A stretch of 64,000 bases of DNA from Acidobacteriota bacterium (GTDB lineage Bacteria; Acidobacteriota; Terriglobia; UBA7540), in contig CADDZC010000008.1 in assembly GCA_902812365.1 (NCBI GenBank), positions 21,491-85,490 on the forward strand, given 5' to 3'. Below are positions 8,743 through 18,199 of the stretch, piece by piece. The notes under the pieces are model-generated. The model worked only from the letters and a program-made list of their open reading frames with translations, was not told the DNA's origin and ran no database searches. The translations under genes and the position numbers were made by a program. Each line of letters starts with the position of its first letter. Within the stretch, counting starts at the first letter, position 1.

Positions 8743-10002
8743 TCAAGCAACCGTTTTTTCGATGAACCGATGATAGTTCGTGGCAACTTGAGCTGCCCAA
8801 TCCCTCCAGTCACCCGCGCTCCTATTCCACGCTTCCACGATCGGCAGTGAACCAGCTGGCCTCGCGCTCGTGTCGTCCGGCCATTGAAACCATCCCGACT
8901 TGACCCAAACGGGCAAGCGGAAGAGAAGATCGGCCGCGGCTTCATAGATGAGGCACCGCGGCGAACCTCGCCGGCATAGAATCATCCAGCGAGGCCAATG
9001 GCGACAGCTCCGGATCCATCCGCTGGCACGCATCACATATGCCCAGCCGCGCAACCTTCTCGTCATCGGCTGGGATTTGGCCCATCTCTTCATAAGAGCT
9101 GACGCCTTGTCGTCAGCACCGGTCAGCCGAACTAGTTCCCATCTCCACAGTTCCCGTGCATAGTCCACAGCCTCTTCCCAGAACTCCAATGACGGTTGCA
9201 GCCACGCCTCATGTGGCACCGTGCGCGAGGAAATACCCCGGAGCTTAACCTCCGTGCATGCCCGCACCTTCTCGCTGAACGCGGCCAAGGGGAAGGGCAG
9301 CAAGCCGTCCCCACCGGCGCCAGCAACCGCCAAACGGTCCAGGGCCCTGGCCCGCTCACGATACGACGGCTCGTAAGCACCCAGAAATACGAGAAGCGAG
9401 GTGGCCATGTCCAAATAGAGTTTCAGGGTTCGGTAGTAGAGGTTTTCCGGCAAGCCTGTCAATCCCGGCCTGATCGCCGCCGCCGCCTCTAATTGCTCGA
9501 CAATACGGTTTGCCAATAACCGCCACGCATCCTCTAAAAGAATGTCGGCAGATGTGAACTCGGGCACGAGCGAGAGAATACCTGACTCTCCGGCAACGAC
9601 TCGGCCCCATCTTTTCAGTTCGTAGCTCAAAATACGCCGCGGCAGTGTCCGGAGATATTTCGAATCAACCGGGCTGATCTCAACGCGACACACAATGCCG
9701 CGCCGAAAGAGGTTGGTCTCAATTTCCTCACTTAATCTTTGGACCTCAAACCGGGCGGGGAACGTAGCGCCATCTGCCCTGACCAGGAAGAACTCTGCGT
9801 CTCCGAGCAGTCTGTGTTGCTTGCCTTCCCGCACAAACGTGCCTTCACCCCTGGCTAGGCTGCCGCTCAGCACCAGCGCTCCTAACGCACGCCTGCATTC
9901 GCGCTCGCAAACCGAGGCGGCTTGCAAACTGATGGCGTCAACCAGCGCGTTCTTGTCCCGTTCCGAATCGAGCTGTTCCTCAACCGAGTTCATCAACTTC
10001 AT
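8743..10002 (-). CDS. Nucleotidyltransferase-fold protein with helical C-terminus
   Basis: 419 aa. Residues 42-72 read LVLSGSLARGEG followed at a distance by GDAEFFLV, the G-S-x(n)-D-x-[DE] active-site signature of minimal-type nucleotidyltransferases, with G47, S48, D68 and E70; E108 in RVEIS could be the third acidic ligand. The rest is mostly helical, with a conserved-looking KLYLDMATSLLVF block near residue 200 and a Trp-rich tail. The ATG overlaps the stop of the upstream GT4 gene (ATGA). It might transfer a nucleotide or sense one; no named enzyme is supported. It is atypical for an exopolysaccharide operon. Confidence 0.65.
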   Translation of the reverse strand: MKLMNSVEEQLDSERDKNALVDAISLQAASVCERECRRALGALVLSGSLARGEGTFVREGKQHRLLGDAEFFLVRADGATFPARFEVQRLSEEIETNLFRRGIVCRVEISPVDSKYLRTLPRRILSYELKRWGRVVAGESGILSLVPEFTSADILLEDAWRLLANRIVEQLEAAAAIRPGLTGLPENLYYRTLKLYLDMATSLLVFLGAYEPSYRERARALDRLAVAGAGGDGLLPFPLAAFSEKVRACTEVKLRGISSRTVPHEAWLQPSLEFWEEAVDYARELWRWELVRLTGADDKASALMKRWAKSQPMTRRLRGWAYVMRASGWIRSCRHWPRWMILCRRGSPRCLIYEAAADLLFRLPVWVKSGWFQWPDDTSARPAGSLPIVEAWNRSAGDWRDWAAQVATNYHRFIEKTVA

Positions 10003-11243
10003 GGCGCCTCATCCGACGCTCCCGGTGAAAAGCTGCCCGATGGATCTGGCGCCGGCGTCAAAACCCCGGCGTCTTCTGCGCGCAGGTCCAGAGTCGGCGC
10101 TCTATGCATGGCCGCACGATGAAGAGCCTTGAGATATAGCTCCTGCGTTTTCGAAACCTGCTGTTCTTTGTCGAAGTGCAGCACTGCCCATTGTCTTCCT
10201 GCCGCTCCCAATTCACGCCTTAGCTCTCGGTTGCGCAACAGGCAGCGAATGGCAACGGCGAGAGCGCCGGGATCGCCAGGAGGCACTGTCAGCCCCGTCT
10301 TCCCGTGAACCACAACCTCCGGCGTGCCGTCAACCGCCGTGGCGATCATGGGAGTGCCCATGGCAAGCGACTCGATGGCCGCAATAGGAAGTCCTTCGTA
10401 GAGTGAAGGCAACACCGCGATATCCGCCATGGCAAGCCAATTCTCGGGATCGGCCTGACGACCCACGAAATCGACCGACCGTTCCAATCCCAGGGAACGG
10501 GATTTTTGTTCAAGCTCAGCTCGCAGCGTGCCGTCCCCGACGAAAACGACGCGAAGACGAGGAAACTCTGGCACCACGTGGGTTAGGGCCTCCAGCAAGA
10601 TGTGGTGACCCTTCTGCGGCTCAAGTCGTGCCATCACCACGATCACGAGATCGTCTTCGCCGAATCCCCGCGTCTTTCTGAGTTCCTGCGGACGAAGCCG
10701 GGCGGGATCGAACCGCGTGAGGTCAATACCGTTCCGGATCACCGTTACCTTCTTCGCCGGTATTCGCTTCTCTTCAACCAAATACCGTGCATTCGCTTCC
10801 GAAACCGCGATGTAATGGGTTACGAACCGCCCGAGAAACCGGTCGACCGCAAAGCTACCCTTCAGCCAGCCTCGGCGCCACCCTTCGCGCACGTGAGGTG
10901 TCTCCACGATCGCTGGGATACCACACAAAAAGGCTGCCGGAGAAGCGACCAAACTGCTCCTGAACATATGAGAATGGACCACGTCCGGCCGCCAGCATCG
11001 CATCAGCTTCACAAGCTGGAGCATGCCGCGAACCTCGAGAGGGTTTTCAATCGAGAGTCTCGCCACTGGAACGTCGTTAGGAATATCAGGCTCGAATTGT
11101 TCGGCCAGAATGGCGGGACAGACCAGATAGCTCTTAAAGATGCCCCGATCCAGTCCGTGCAGAAGCCGCAACAGGTGCTCCTCGACACCTGCGCGGACGG
11201 TTGTGTTCGTAAACTGCAAAACCTTAATCTGGCCATCAACCAT
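9999..11243 (-). CDS. Glycosyltransferase, GT4-like
   Basis: 414 aa GT-B enzyme. The N-terminal acceptor domain starts VLQFTNTTVRAGVEEHLLRL; the C-terminal donor domain shows VVMARLEPQKGHHILLEAL, then PSLYEGLPIAAIESLAMGTP with the E-x7-E motif that contacts the nucleotide sugar, and GLTVPPGDPGAL. The start ATG at 11243 overlaps the end of the alkaline-phosphatase-like gene by 8 nt, and the stop overlaps the nucleotidyltransferase-like gene, so all three are tightly coupled. Sugar donor and acceptor unknown. Confidence 0.9.
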   Translation of the reverse strand: MVDGQIKVLQFTNTTVRAGVEEHLLRLLHGLDRGIFKSYLVCPAILAEQFEPDIPNDVPVARLSIENPLEVRGMLQLVKLMRCWRPDVVHSHMFRSSLVASPAAFLCGIPAIVETPHVREGWRRGWLKGSFAVDRFLGRFVTHYIAVSEANARYLVEEKRIPAKKVTVIRNGIDLTRFDPARLRPQELRKTRGFGEDDLVIVVMARLEPQKGHHILLEALTHVVPEFPRLRVVFVGDGTLRAELEQKSRSLGLERSVDFVGRQADPENWLAMADIAVLPSLYEGLPIAAIESLAMGTPMIATAVDGTPEVVVHGKTGLTVPPGDPGALAVAIRCLLRNRELRRELGAAGRQWAVLHFDKEQQVSKTQELYLKALHRAAMHRAPTLDLRAEDAGVLTPAPDPSGSFSPGASDEAP

Positions 11244-12441
11244 GGTTCACTATCCTTCTCCGCCGCTCGCCGGCTTCCCGGCTACACTGGGTGCGTGCGC
11301 CCAGGACCTCCTCACGCAAGCAATGAAATATATCGGCGACGGAACGAACCTCAACAGAAGGGGGCAAGTTGGAGAGAAAAATCGCATCCGAGCTGGCATC
11401 GGCTGGATGATAGCCGTGCATGCCGGCTGGCATCCAGCCGGTCCCGTGGAAGTCGCTTTTGGCGAAGATCCAGCCCGGATCGAGCAGAAATATAATCTCG
11501 CCATAGCGCCTGTCGGGAAAAAGTACGCCCAAACGAGCGAGCTCGTCGTCCGGCAAAATACGCCCACAGCTCAGCGAGAGGAGGAGCTGAGAGATGGCCT
11601 GCCGAGCCCGCTCCGAAAAACACCAAAATCTAGCCATGGTTGAGTCGTAGACGGCGAGATAATCGTCGATCAGCGTAAGGCGCAGGTCCGCAACGTCCCG
11701 CGCGAGGTCGTAATGATGGCGCACGGGCGCCATCCCATGGTCGGAAGTAATGATTAAGCGTGCGTTCGGATCACTTCGGAGCGCCGCATCGAACAACTGG
11801 CGGAGGCGGACAGTATACCAATCGAGCTTATCCTGAAGGCGCCCCCGATCTCCCCAGTGGTCGTGTAGCGTGCTGTCCATCTCACATAAATAGACAAGAA
11901 AGAATTCAGCGGCGCTGGTCGAAACGTCACTCACGGCGCGAGACAAGATTTCTTCGTCACTCCATTGGTGATACGTGTACACACGATAGCGAACTCCAGC
12001 ATCGGCCAACTGATCGATAATCGAATCGACGTTAAGAATCCCCCGACGGCCGTAAATGTCACGCCGTTCTAGAAAATTGAAGTAAGACAGCACCCGCGGG
12101 CTCACGCAGCACTCAAAATTGGGACCCATTCCCAGGAATCTCCTGCCTAGCTCCTTAACCAACTTCCGGGTCAGGCGATTGTCTAAAACCGCATCCGGAA
12201 GAAATGCAAACCGTCGCAACCACCGGAACGGCGACCCTTCCGGATCGTAGTAGAAAAGATTCCAATGCCCCGTGACTGCGGGCGGCTCACCCGTCAGCAT
12301 GGTCGGAATTGCTCCGGAACTGAATCCCAAAATCGTCTGCAGCGGAACACGGTACGGGAGTTCATCATTAAGAAACTGGTGCTCCTTGAGGACCTCCCAG
12401 CCGAGTGCATCGATTAAAACGAAGATCGTCATCCGCGCCAT
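11236..12441 (-). CDS. Alkaline phosphatase-fold / type I phosphodiesterase family protein
   Basis: About 401 aa. It begins MARMTIFVLIDALGW, where D11 is the first metal ligand of the alkaline phosphatase superfamily; SSGAIPTMLTGEPP supplies the nucleophilic Thr (about T47), and TSDHGMAPVRHHYD the distal metal ligands. Phosphodiesterases, phosphopentomutases and lipid phosphoethanolamine transferases share this fold. No signal peptide or membrane anchor is visible, so it is probably cytoplasmic. The frame opens at a GTG at 12456; the ATG at 12441 follows an AGGGA ribosome site and is preferred. Its substrate may be a nucleotide sugar or phospho-linked glycan (inference). Confidence 0.75.
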   Translation of the reverse strand: MARMTIFVLIDALGWEVLKEHQFLNDELPYRVPLQTILGFSSGAIPTMLTGEPPAVTGHWNLFYYDPEGSPFRWLRRFAFLPDAVLDNRLTRKLVKELGRRFLGMGPNFECCVSPRVLSYFNFLERRDIYGRRGILNVDSIIDQLADAGVRYRVYTYHQWSDEEILSRAVSDVSTSAAEFFLVYLCEMDSTLHDHWGDRGRLQDKLDWYTVRLRQLFDAALRSDPNARLIITSDHGMAPVRHHYDLARDVADLRLTLIDDYLAVYDSTMARFWCFSERARQAISQLLLSLSCGRILPDDELARLGVLFPDRRYGEIIFLLDPGWIFAKSDFHGTGWMPAGMHGYHPADASSDAIFLSNLPPSVEVRSVADIFHCLREEVLGARTQCSREAGERRRRIVNHG

Positions 12442-12467
12442 TTTCCCTCGGGACACCGCCGTATCGC

Positions 12468-13670
12468 TTAGGCAACTTCTGTCAGCAGTTTCACGACCCG
12501 GCGGGCCACCTTTTCCGTCACTTTCGCGTGCATCGGAAGATTCACGACCTGCTTCGAAGCACGCTCACCTTCCGGGCAGGTTCCCCACCGGTATCCAAAA
12601 AGCTCAACTTCTGAATCCGCAGAAGCCTGGACCGGATTTTTGTACCAATCTCCGAGCTCAATCCAGTGACGCCGGGCCTGCGCCAGAGCCCGTGCTTTAT
12701 CTCGAACACGAAATGGGTACCGCATCAAAACAGGATCCGCATAGTCTGGAACTCGCAGGACTGGGAGTCCGGCCGCTTTCAGTTCGGCATCGTAAAAGTC
12801 CTTGAGCTCCCTGCGCCTCCGTTGAAGGGCGGTCTGCGCGAGTCTTTTTTTCAACAGCCACTCCTGCAATCGCGACATGCGCTTCGTGTATCCACCCGGT
12901 CTGATCCCCTTCAGTTCCTCCGGGCTTGAGCTGCCTACCACCACCAAACCGCGGGAATAGAGGTTGCGGTACAAGGTCAGCGCAACCCAGTAAAGGCGGG
13001 AGGAGGCAGTCATTGACCGGAGCCAGAGCTGGCCTGCCAGCAACAACACCTCGCCGATTGAAGGGTGTACACATTCATGTTGTCGAAAATCGGCAAGCGC
13101 TGCATCGAGTCGGGGATCGTGTGTTTTCACCCAGCCCCCGATTCCAGTCGAGACTGGCTTGGTCCATTGAGAACTGTAAAATGCTGCGTCACCAATAGAC
13201 CCAACTTCGTGCCATTTGCCCCGCGAATCCCGGTAACGGCTCCCCCATACATGTGCGCAATCCTCAATGACAACAATGCCTCGTTCCCGCGCCCAGACGA
13301 CGATGGGTTCAATGTCAGCCGGAATTCCAAACGTATGCTGGACTACCACCGCCCTTACGGTGGCTGGTTGCTGTCGGCGGTACGCTGCTTCGATCGTACT
13401 GAGAGATAGATTAAAGCACTCCGGTTCAATATCGACGTAGATCGGTGTCGCTCCTGCGAACTTTACTGCCGAGGGCACCGAAAACCCCGTGAAGCCGGGC
13501 ACCAAGACGGAGTGGCCCTCGCCAATGCCAAGCACCCTCAAAACCGCGTGGAGCGCCACACGGCCCTTCCAAAAGGTGTGAAGGGGCGTCGTCGCAGGCG
13601 TGCCCCACGACTCTTTGTGACAAATTCGGTCTTTCGCCATGGGTTTCACACGAGTATCACGAACACCCAT
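12468..13670 (-). CDS. DegT/DnrJ/EryC1 family PLP aminotransferase, copy 1
   Basis: 400 aa sugar aminotransferase of the DegT/StrS family. VLVPGFTGFSVP near residue 56, VIEDCAHVWGS with the pyridine-binding Asp D137, and SSQWTKPVSTGIGGW with the Schiff-base Lys K171 are all present, so it should be catalytically complete. It would aminate a keto-sugar nucleotide for the exopolysaccharide. A close paralogue lies at 14836-16080, with the same SSQW[TS]KP motif; a FemAB-like gene sits between them. Start: ATG 13670, or ATG 13640. Gap of 26 nt to the phosphodiesterase-family gene. Confidence 0.88.
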   Translation of the reverse strand: MGVRDTRVKPMAKDRICHKESWGTPATTPLHTFWKGRVALHAVLRVLGIGEGHSVLVPGFTGFSVPSAVKFAGATPIYVDIEPECFNLSLSTIEAAYRRQQPATVRAVVVQHTFGIPADIEPIVVWARERGIVVIEDCAHVWGSRYRDSRGKWHEVGSIGDAAFYSSQWTKPVSTGIGGWVKTHDPRLDAALADFRQHECVHPSIGEVLLLAGQLWLRSMTASSRLYWVALTLYRNLYSRGLVVVGSSSPEELKGIRPGGYTKRMSRLQEWLLKKRLAQTALQRRRRELKDFYDAELKAAGLPVLRVPDYADPVLMRYPFRVRDKARALAQARRHWIELGDWYKNPVQASADSEVELFGYRWGTCPEGERASKQVVNLPMHAKVTEKVARRVVKLLTEVA

Positions 13671-13733
13671 TGCGAAGAGGTCAAGCGATACGGCTGGCCG
13701 AACAATCCATCTTTGGTCCGTATCTGCTCTCCT

Positions 13734-14831
13734 TTATGGGATCGAGCGCACAATCCGGGGTCCCAGCCAGTTCGTCACTGCCAGGGGAAGTCGCTGCCAG
13801 ACTCGAACTGCAACACGAAAACGAGGATTGTCCGGACGCATTTCAGGCACCGTCGTTCCGGCCGATAGCCAGTAGTGCCAATGGAGCGTCCGTTCCTCAC
13901 AAAGCCAAAGCCGCTTGAACAGGTGGACGCCGCCACCGGGCGTACATCTTCCGAAGTCGACGAATCTCAATCCCTGGCTAGTTGCCCACTCGATGAGGGT
14001 CCAAAACATCAGAACGACGGGCTGCAAATGACGCGATTCCGGCACCGATCCCGACCATGGTATCTCCAGGCCATCCCTGTAAATGGTCACAATGCCCGCA
14101 GCGAGAGTTTCCCGACCATTATTGATGGTCAGGATCCTTGCCTGATCCCGAAGGTGGCGACAAATGTTTTCGAACCAATCGCGGGGATAGACAGGAGTGC
14201 CTAGGCTGCGCATGTTAATTGAAAAGATCCTGTAAAAGTTTCCCACCGATTCGGCGCCTCCCCACTCAGAATTCAGCCCGTGCTTTATCCCAAAGCGAAT
14301 TCGCTGCCTCATCTTAGAACTCAGTCGCTTCGCGTAACTATCCACATCTTCAGTTGTGGACAGAACCATCGTGACCTTTGGCGTAAGATGATGCCAACCG
14401 TAACCGTAATTCGAGGCACTGATGCTTCGCAGCTCGATGTGGCGGGCTCCCAGTTCGCGCGCCAAGTCGACCGCATGAGCGAGCAAAGCCTGTGCGGCCT
14501 CCTGCGAATTTGCCAGAACTCCGCCATACGAGAAAAAGGGCACCGAGGTCAGGAATTGCCCGAACAGGCGGCTCCGGATCCAGAACAGCGGCAACACACC
14601 CTCAATGGCGGCGCCGCGGACGGCAGCGAGATAGAAACTGCGGTGTCCGTAAGTCTCTTCGATGACCTCCTTCCAAACCCAGCGATGATAGTTCGAGGCT
14701 TCCGGGTGCGCTTCGACAAACGTATCCCACGAATTTCGGTCGTTCCAGACCACAACCTTTAACCTCGAGTTCGCCGTCGTGTTGGCTGGCGCTTCCGCTG
14801 CCAATATCAGTTCCCGCGTTCCTTCTGCCAT
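13734..14831 (-). CDS. FemAB-like GNAT acyltransferase, XrtA/PEP-CTERM type
   Basis: About 365 aa. SNYHRWVWKEVIEETYGH near residue 45, FFSYGGVLAN and the RHIELRS strand match the FemAB-related protein that accompanies XrtA/PEP-CTERM exopolysaccharide loci (TIGR03019-type). FemAB proteins transfer an aminoacyl group; in this setting the likely target is an amino sugar, which would fit the two neighbouring aminotransferases. The ATG at 14831 lies 5 nt after the upstream stop codon; the longer frame to 14861 would overlap the neighbouring gene by 26 nt and is less likely. Biochemical activity of the XrtA-type branch is not known. Confidence 0.8.
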   Translation of the reverse strand: MAEGTRELILAAEAPANTTANSRLKVVVWNDRNSWDTFVEAHPEASNYHRWVWKEVIEETYGHRSFYLAAVRGAAIEGVLPLFWIRSRLFGQFLTSVPFFSYGGVLANSQEAAQALLAHAVDLARELGARHIELRSISASNYGYGWHHLTPKVTMVLSTTEDVDSYAKRLSSKMRQRIRFGIKHGLNSEWGGAESVGNFYRIFSINMRSLGTPVYPRDWFENICRHLRDQARILTINNGRETLAAGIVTIYRDGLEIPWSGSVPESRHLQPVVLMFWTLIEWATSQGLRFVDFGRCTPGGGVHLFKRLWLCEERTLHWHYWLSAGTTVPEMRPDNPRFRVAVRVWQRLPLAVTNWLGPRIVRSIP

Positions 14832-14835
14832 CGCC

Positions 14836-16080
14836 TCACCACTTCGCTGTTTGAGCAACAAAGTTCACGATTCGCTTCGCCTGCGCTGCATCAATCCGCC
14901 TGTGCATCGGAAGGTTGATCACCTCTCTGCCCGCTCGCTCGCCCTCGGGGCAATTTCCCGGGTGATAACCAAAGGCCGCGCTGTTCGATTCTCTCGGATG
15001 AATGGGATGATTAAACCATTCGCCGATCTCGACGTGCCGGCGGCGCGCTTCCGCCAGGACTTCATCCTTATTGGCCACGCGAATCGGGTAGCGCACGAGG
15101 ACAGAGTCAGAATAATCCGGGTCGCAAAAGTTCGGGATGCCGGCTCGCTGCAATTCCTCATCGTAGACTTTTCTGAGTCTCCTGGTGTGAGCTTCCCATC
15201 GCTTATCGGCCAAGCGGCGCTTCAAAAGCCACTCCTGAAAGGCCGACATTCGCTTGGCGAAATCACACGGCATTTCCCCTTGAAGTTCGCGATCGGACAC
15301 GGTTCCATCCACAAGACCTCTTCGCGTTACCCAACGGTAAGGCCGGACGAGGGCCCAGTAGAGCGACGGGCGGAACGTCAACTCTTTGAGTACGACTTGG
15401 GCAGCCAGCAAGCTGCTTTCGAGAACGGAAGGGGCGGCGCATTCCCGGGAGTGGAAGGCTTTTACCCCGTCCAACAACGACGGGTTATTCACCGTGACCC
15501 ACCCTCCGAGGCCGGTCGAGATTGGCTTGGACCATTGCGAACTGAAGAACGTCGCATCGCCGCCGTCGCCCACAGTGTGCCATTGACCGTCCGCGTCGCG
15601 ATACTTCGTAGCCGGGGCATGAGCGCAATCTTCAATAACCATGATGCCTTCGCTCTTCGCCCACGACACAATCCGGGCAACATCCGCAGCGATACCAAAG
15701 GTGTGCTGAAGGACCAGAGCCTTCGCGAGGCGCTTAGTCTTTCGGGCCCAGGTCTGTTGAAATGTTTCTAGCGAGCAGTTATAAGTGGCCGGGTCAATGT
15801 CAACATAGAAGGCCGACGCCCCAGAATGAACCACCGCGGCGGGCACCATCGCACAGGTGTATCCGGGAACCAGCACGCCGTCACCCGGGCCAACACCGGC
15901 CGCCTTCAAAATGGCGAACAGCCCGACCCGCCCTTTCCAAAAGGTGAAAGTGGGAGGCTCCGCGTCCGCCGCTCGATCGACCCCATTGGCAGGAGCTCTG
16001 GCAGATGAAACGGTCATAATATCCTGTAACTCTGCAGACTGAACCCCGTTCGTGTGGCCTGTGCTATCCGCTCGCCCCAT
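14836..16080 (-). CDS. DegT/DnrJ/EryC1 family PLP aminotransferase, copy 2
   Basis: 414 aa paralogue of the 12468-13670 gene. VLVPGYTCAMVP, VIEDCAHAPATKY with D151 and SSQWSKPISTGLGGW with the PLP Lys K185 are intact. It has about 15 extra residues at the N-terminus compared with copy 1; an internal ATG at 16017 could be the true start. It lies 4 nt from the deacetylase gene upstream and 4 nt from the FemAB-like gene downstream, clearly one operon. Two aminotransferases imply two different keto-sugars or one diamino sugar (inference). Confidence 0.88.
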   Translation of the reverse strand: MGRADSTGHTNGVQSAELQDIMTVSSARAPANGVDRAADAEPPTFTFWKGRVGLFAILKAAGVGPGDGVLVPGYTCAMVPAAVVHSGASAFYVDIDPATYNCSLETFQQTWARKTKRLAKALVLQHTFGIAADVARIVSWAKSEGIMVIEDCAHAPATKYRDADGQWHTVGDGGDATFFSSQWSKPISTGLGGWVTVNNPSLLDGVKAFHSRECAAPSVLESSLLAAQVVLKELTFRPSLYWALVRPYRWVTRRGLVDGTVSDRELQGEMPCDFAKRMSAFQEWLLKRRLADKRWEAHTRRLRKVYDEELQRAGIPNFCDPDYSDSVLVRYPIRVANKDEVLAEARRRHVEIGEWFNHPIHPRESNSAAFGYHPGNCPEGERAGREVINLPMHRRIDAAQAKRIVNFVAQTAKW

Positions 16081-16083
16081 ACA

Positions 16084-16974
16084 TCAAAGCCCTATCTGGT
16101 CTGACTCCGCTTGAGCGCTGTTTGTGACGAGGACGTCCGGTAACATCCCTGACTGGGCCACGAAATCACGAAATGACACCATTTCAAAATCAGCCAGCAG
16201 TTGCCGGAGTTTAGCTTCCGTCGTCTTAAGATTCACATATGTCTTGAACTTTCTTCCCAGACCCATAGGCAGGTGCGGCTGCAAGGGATCGATCTCACGG
16301 GGGTGAATGTAAAACACGACCGGCCGCCCCTCGCTTAGAACTCTACAGGTCATCCGCCGAATGAAGGACAATGGAAACAGCCTCAGATAGCCACCGCCGG
16401 AAAAACAGACCCTTTTGCCAAAAATCGTAGTCACAGAAATTGGAAACTCGGTCAGCCATCCCGCCGCGGTATGAATGCGATAGGGAGACAGATGAGGCGT
16501 CGCGAGGCCTCCGTGCGCCCGGCGCGCCGGAAAAACCGACGAGTCATAACGATACCCCGCCTCGGCAAGCCGCTCGAAAAACCACGGAGTGGCTTCGGTG
16601 ACTGAAAAGCCCGAGCCGCGATAACCTTGCACGGCGTTACCGGTAATATCCTCCAGAATCGCCCTGGAGGCTTTCGCGTCAGCCAGGAACTCGTCCGGTG
16701 TCATCTCGTATACGAGACGGTGCTCCAAACCGTGAGAGGCCACCTCGTGACCGCGCTCCTGAGCCTCCCGCACCAGGTGGGGAAACCGTCTTGCAATCCA
16801 GCCCAGAAAGAAACACGTCGCCGAGACGCCGGCTCCGCTGAACAGATCGAGCAGTCTTCGAAAGTTTCCTTCGACGCGGGACGGCAAAGCTGTCCATTGG
16901 TCAATTCCCGGGGCGGTTCGCAAGTTTAGGATGTGGAACCAGTCTTCGACATCAACCGAAAGAATGCACTTCAT
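16084..16974 (-). CDS. Polysaccharide deacetylase, XrtA/PEP-CTERM type
   Basis: About 296 aa, starting at ATG 16974 as MKCILSVDVEDWFH; the D-x-E-D-W-F-H segment is the metal-binding start of the DAC subfamily found in PEP-CTERM loci (TIGR03006-type). Further blocks are ATCFFLGWIARRFPHLV, GHEVASHGLEH (metal His residues), GYRGSGFSVT and FYIHPREID. Unlike classical NodB enzymes it has VDVED in place of TFDDG, as expected for this subfamily. It would remove N-acetyl groups from the nascent polysaccharide. The frame is open to 17028, but the additional 18 residues precede the conserved first strand and are not needed. Confidence 0.85.
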   Translation of the reverse strand: MKCILSVDVEDWFHILNLRTAPGIDQWTALPSRVEGNFRRLLDLFSGAGVSATCFFLGWIARRFPHLVREAQERGHEVASHGLEHRLVYEMTPDEFLADAKASRAILEDITGNAVQGYRGSGFSVTEATPWFFERLAEAGYRYDSSVFPARRAHGGLATPHLSPYRIHTAAGWLTEFPISVTTIFGKRVCFSGGGYLRLFPLSFIRRMTCRVLSEGRPVVFYIHPREIDPLQPHLPMGLGRKFKTYVNLKTTEAKLRQLLADFEMVSFRDFVAQSGMLPDVLVTNSAQAESDQIGL

Positions 16975-17038
16975 ACAGCGTTTCCCATCAGCGAGACTCT
17001 CGATGATCGATCGCGCCCAAACCATCATCCATCAAGCT

Positions 17039-18199
17039 CTAACATGTGCCGCTAAACCGCCCCCGGGTCAGGGTTGGGGTGTTCCAAATCGCAAACTGAC
17101 GTCCTCGGCAGGCGTCGACGACCCCCGCCAGCGTCGCGATGCTTCCCAAAATTGTGTAAAACGGCACGGAAAAAAGCGGGCCTACATCGCGATTCCAGGC
17201 GGAGAAAACCCAGCCTACTAAGGCGGATCCATAAAAAACAATTTGCAGGATCACCACGGTCGCCATAGCAAGACGACCCGCCAACGCCACGCTCGAAATG
17301 GCAATCAAAAGGAGCGGAATCAAAGTCAGCCACCGGAGAAATTTCCTGGAGACAAACTGCCATCTCCGGATTCCGCGCAGCGCCTCGCCGAGCCTCAACA
17401 TGCCTAGCATGCCCTGAGCCGAGATTCGCCGCCGCTGCGCAAAAGATTCTTTAGCCGACAGCGTGTCGGCCTCGTACACCACGGCGGCGGGATCATGTCG
17501 CACCCAGTAATCCTTCTGGCCGATCCGGAGAGGAAGCTCGAGGTCGTTCGCGAGTTCCGGCGTCAGCGAAGTAAAGGCCGAGGAACGGATGCAAAAGATC
17601 GCGCCGTCACAAACCAAAACGGACCCGATGGCGCTTTCCAGACGTTTGATCAGCGATTCGTAACCTCCATAAACGCCGCCTCCGCTTTCAATCACGGATC
17701 GTGAATTTTCCGCCAAAGAGTGCGTGTCGCCCGTGACGCACCCAACCCTCGGATCGGCAAAATGACGAACAACCTTCCGAAGGCAAGTCGGACCGATATG
17801 CGTGTTCGCATCGGTGAAGAGGAGCAGCTCCCCTCGAGCGGACTGCGCGAGCCGGTTCAGAACCGCGTTCTTCCCGGCTCGGCTCTCCAGCCGAATCAGA
17901 GTGACTCTCGGATTCGAGATGCCGCTGACGATTTCATCCGTACGGTCCTCCGAGGCATCGGAGCCCACCAGCACCTCCAGCTTTTCCGGAGGATAATCCC
18001 ATTCAAGAGTTTCCCTCACCTTCCATCCGATATCTTTTTCTTCATTGCGCGCTGCGATCAGCACCGACACGCTGGGGAAAAAACTCTCATCAACCGTCGG
18101 TTTCACGGGCCGGATTCGGCCGAGCAGCCACAGAATCGCCGGATATCCGACGTAAACGTAAACCAGCCACGTTATGCCAACCCAAAAAAGCCAGATCAA
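17039..18199 (-). CDS. Membrane-bound family 2 glycosyltransferase (cellulose-synthase-like)
   Basis: 386 aa. One N-terminal membrane helix, then a GT-A domain with SVLIAARNEEKDIG, VGSDASEDRTDE, LLFTDANTHIG and QRRRISAQG (a QxxRW-like site), then two or three C-terminal helices. This is the architecture of processive or priming GT2 enzymes. The only start that keeps the first helix is a TTG at 18199, preceded by GAGGGG. The nearest promoter-like sequence is repeated element A, about 390 nt upstream, leaving a long leader with no clear gene. It heads the run that continues through deacetylase, aminotransferases and FemAB. Confidence 0.85.
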   Translation of the reverse strand: MIWLFWVGITWLVYVYVGYPAILWLLGRIRPVKPTVDESFFPSVSVLIAARNEEKDIGWKVRETLEWDYPPEKLEVLVGSDASEDRTDEIVSGISNPRVTLIRLESRAGKNAVLNRLAQSARGELLLFTDANTHIGPTCLRKVVRHFADPRVGCVTGDTHSLAENSRSVIESGGGVYGGYESLIKRLESAIGSVLVCDGAIFCIRSSAFTSLTPELANDLELPLRIGQKDYWVRHDPAAVVYEADTLSAKESFAQRRRISAQGMLGMLRLGEALRGIRRWQFVSRKFLRWLTLIPLLLIAISSVALAGRLAMATVVILQIVFYGSALVGWVFSAWNRDVGPLFSVPFYTILGSIATLAGVVDACRGRQFAIWNTPTLTRGRFSGTC

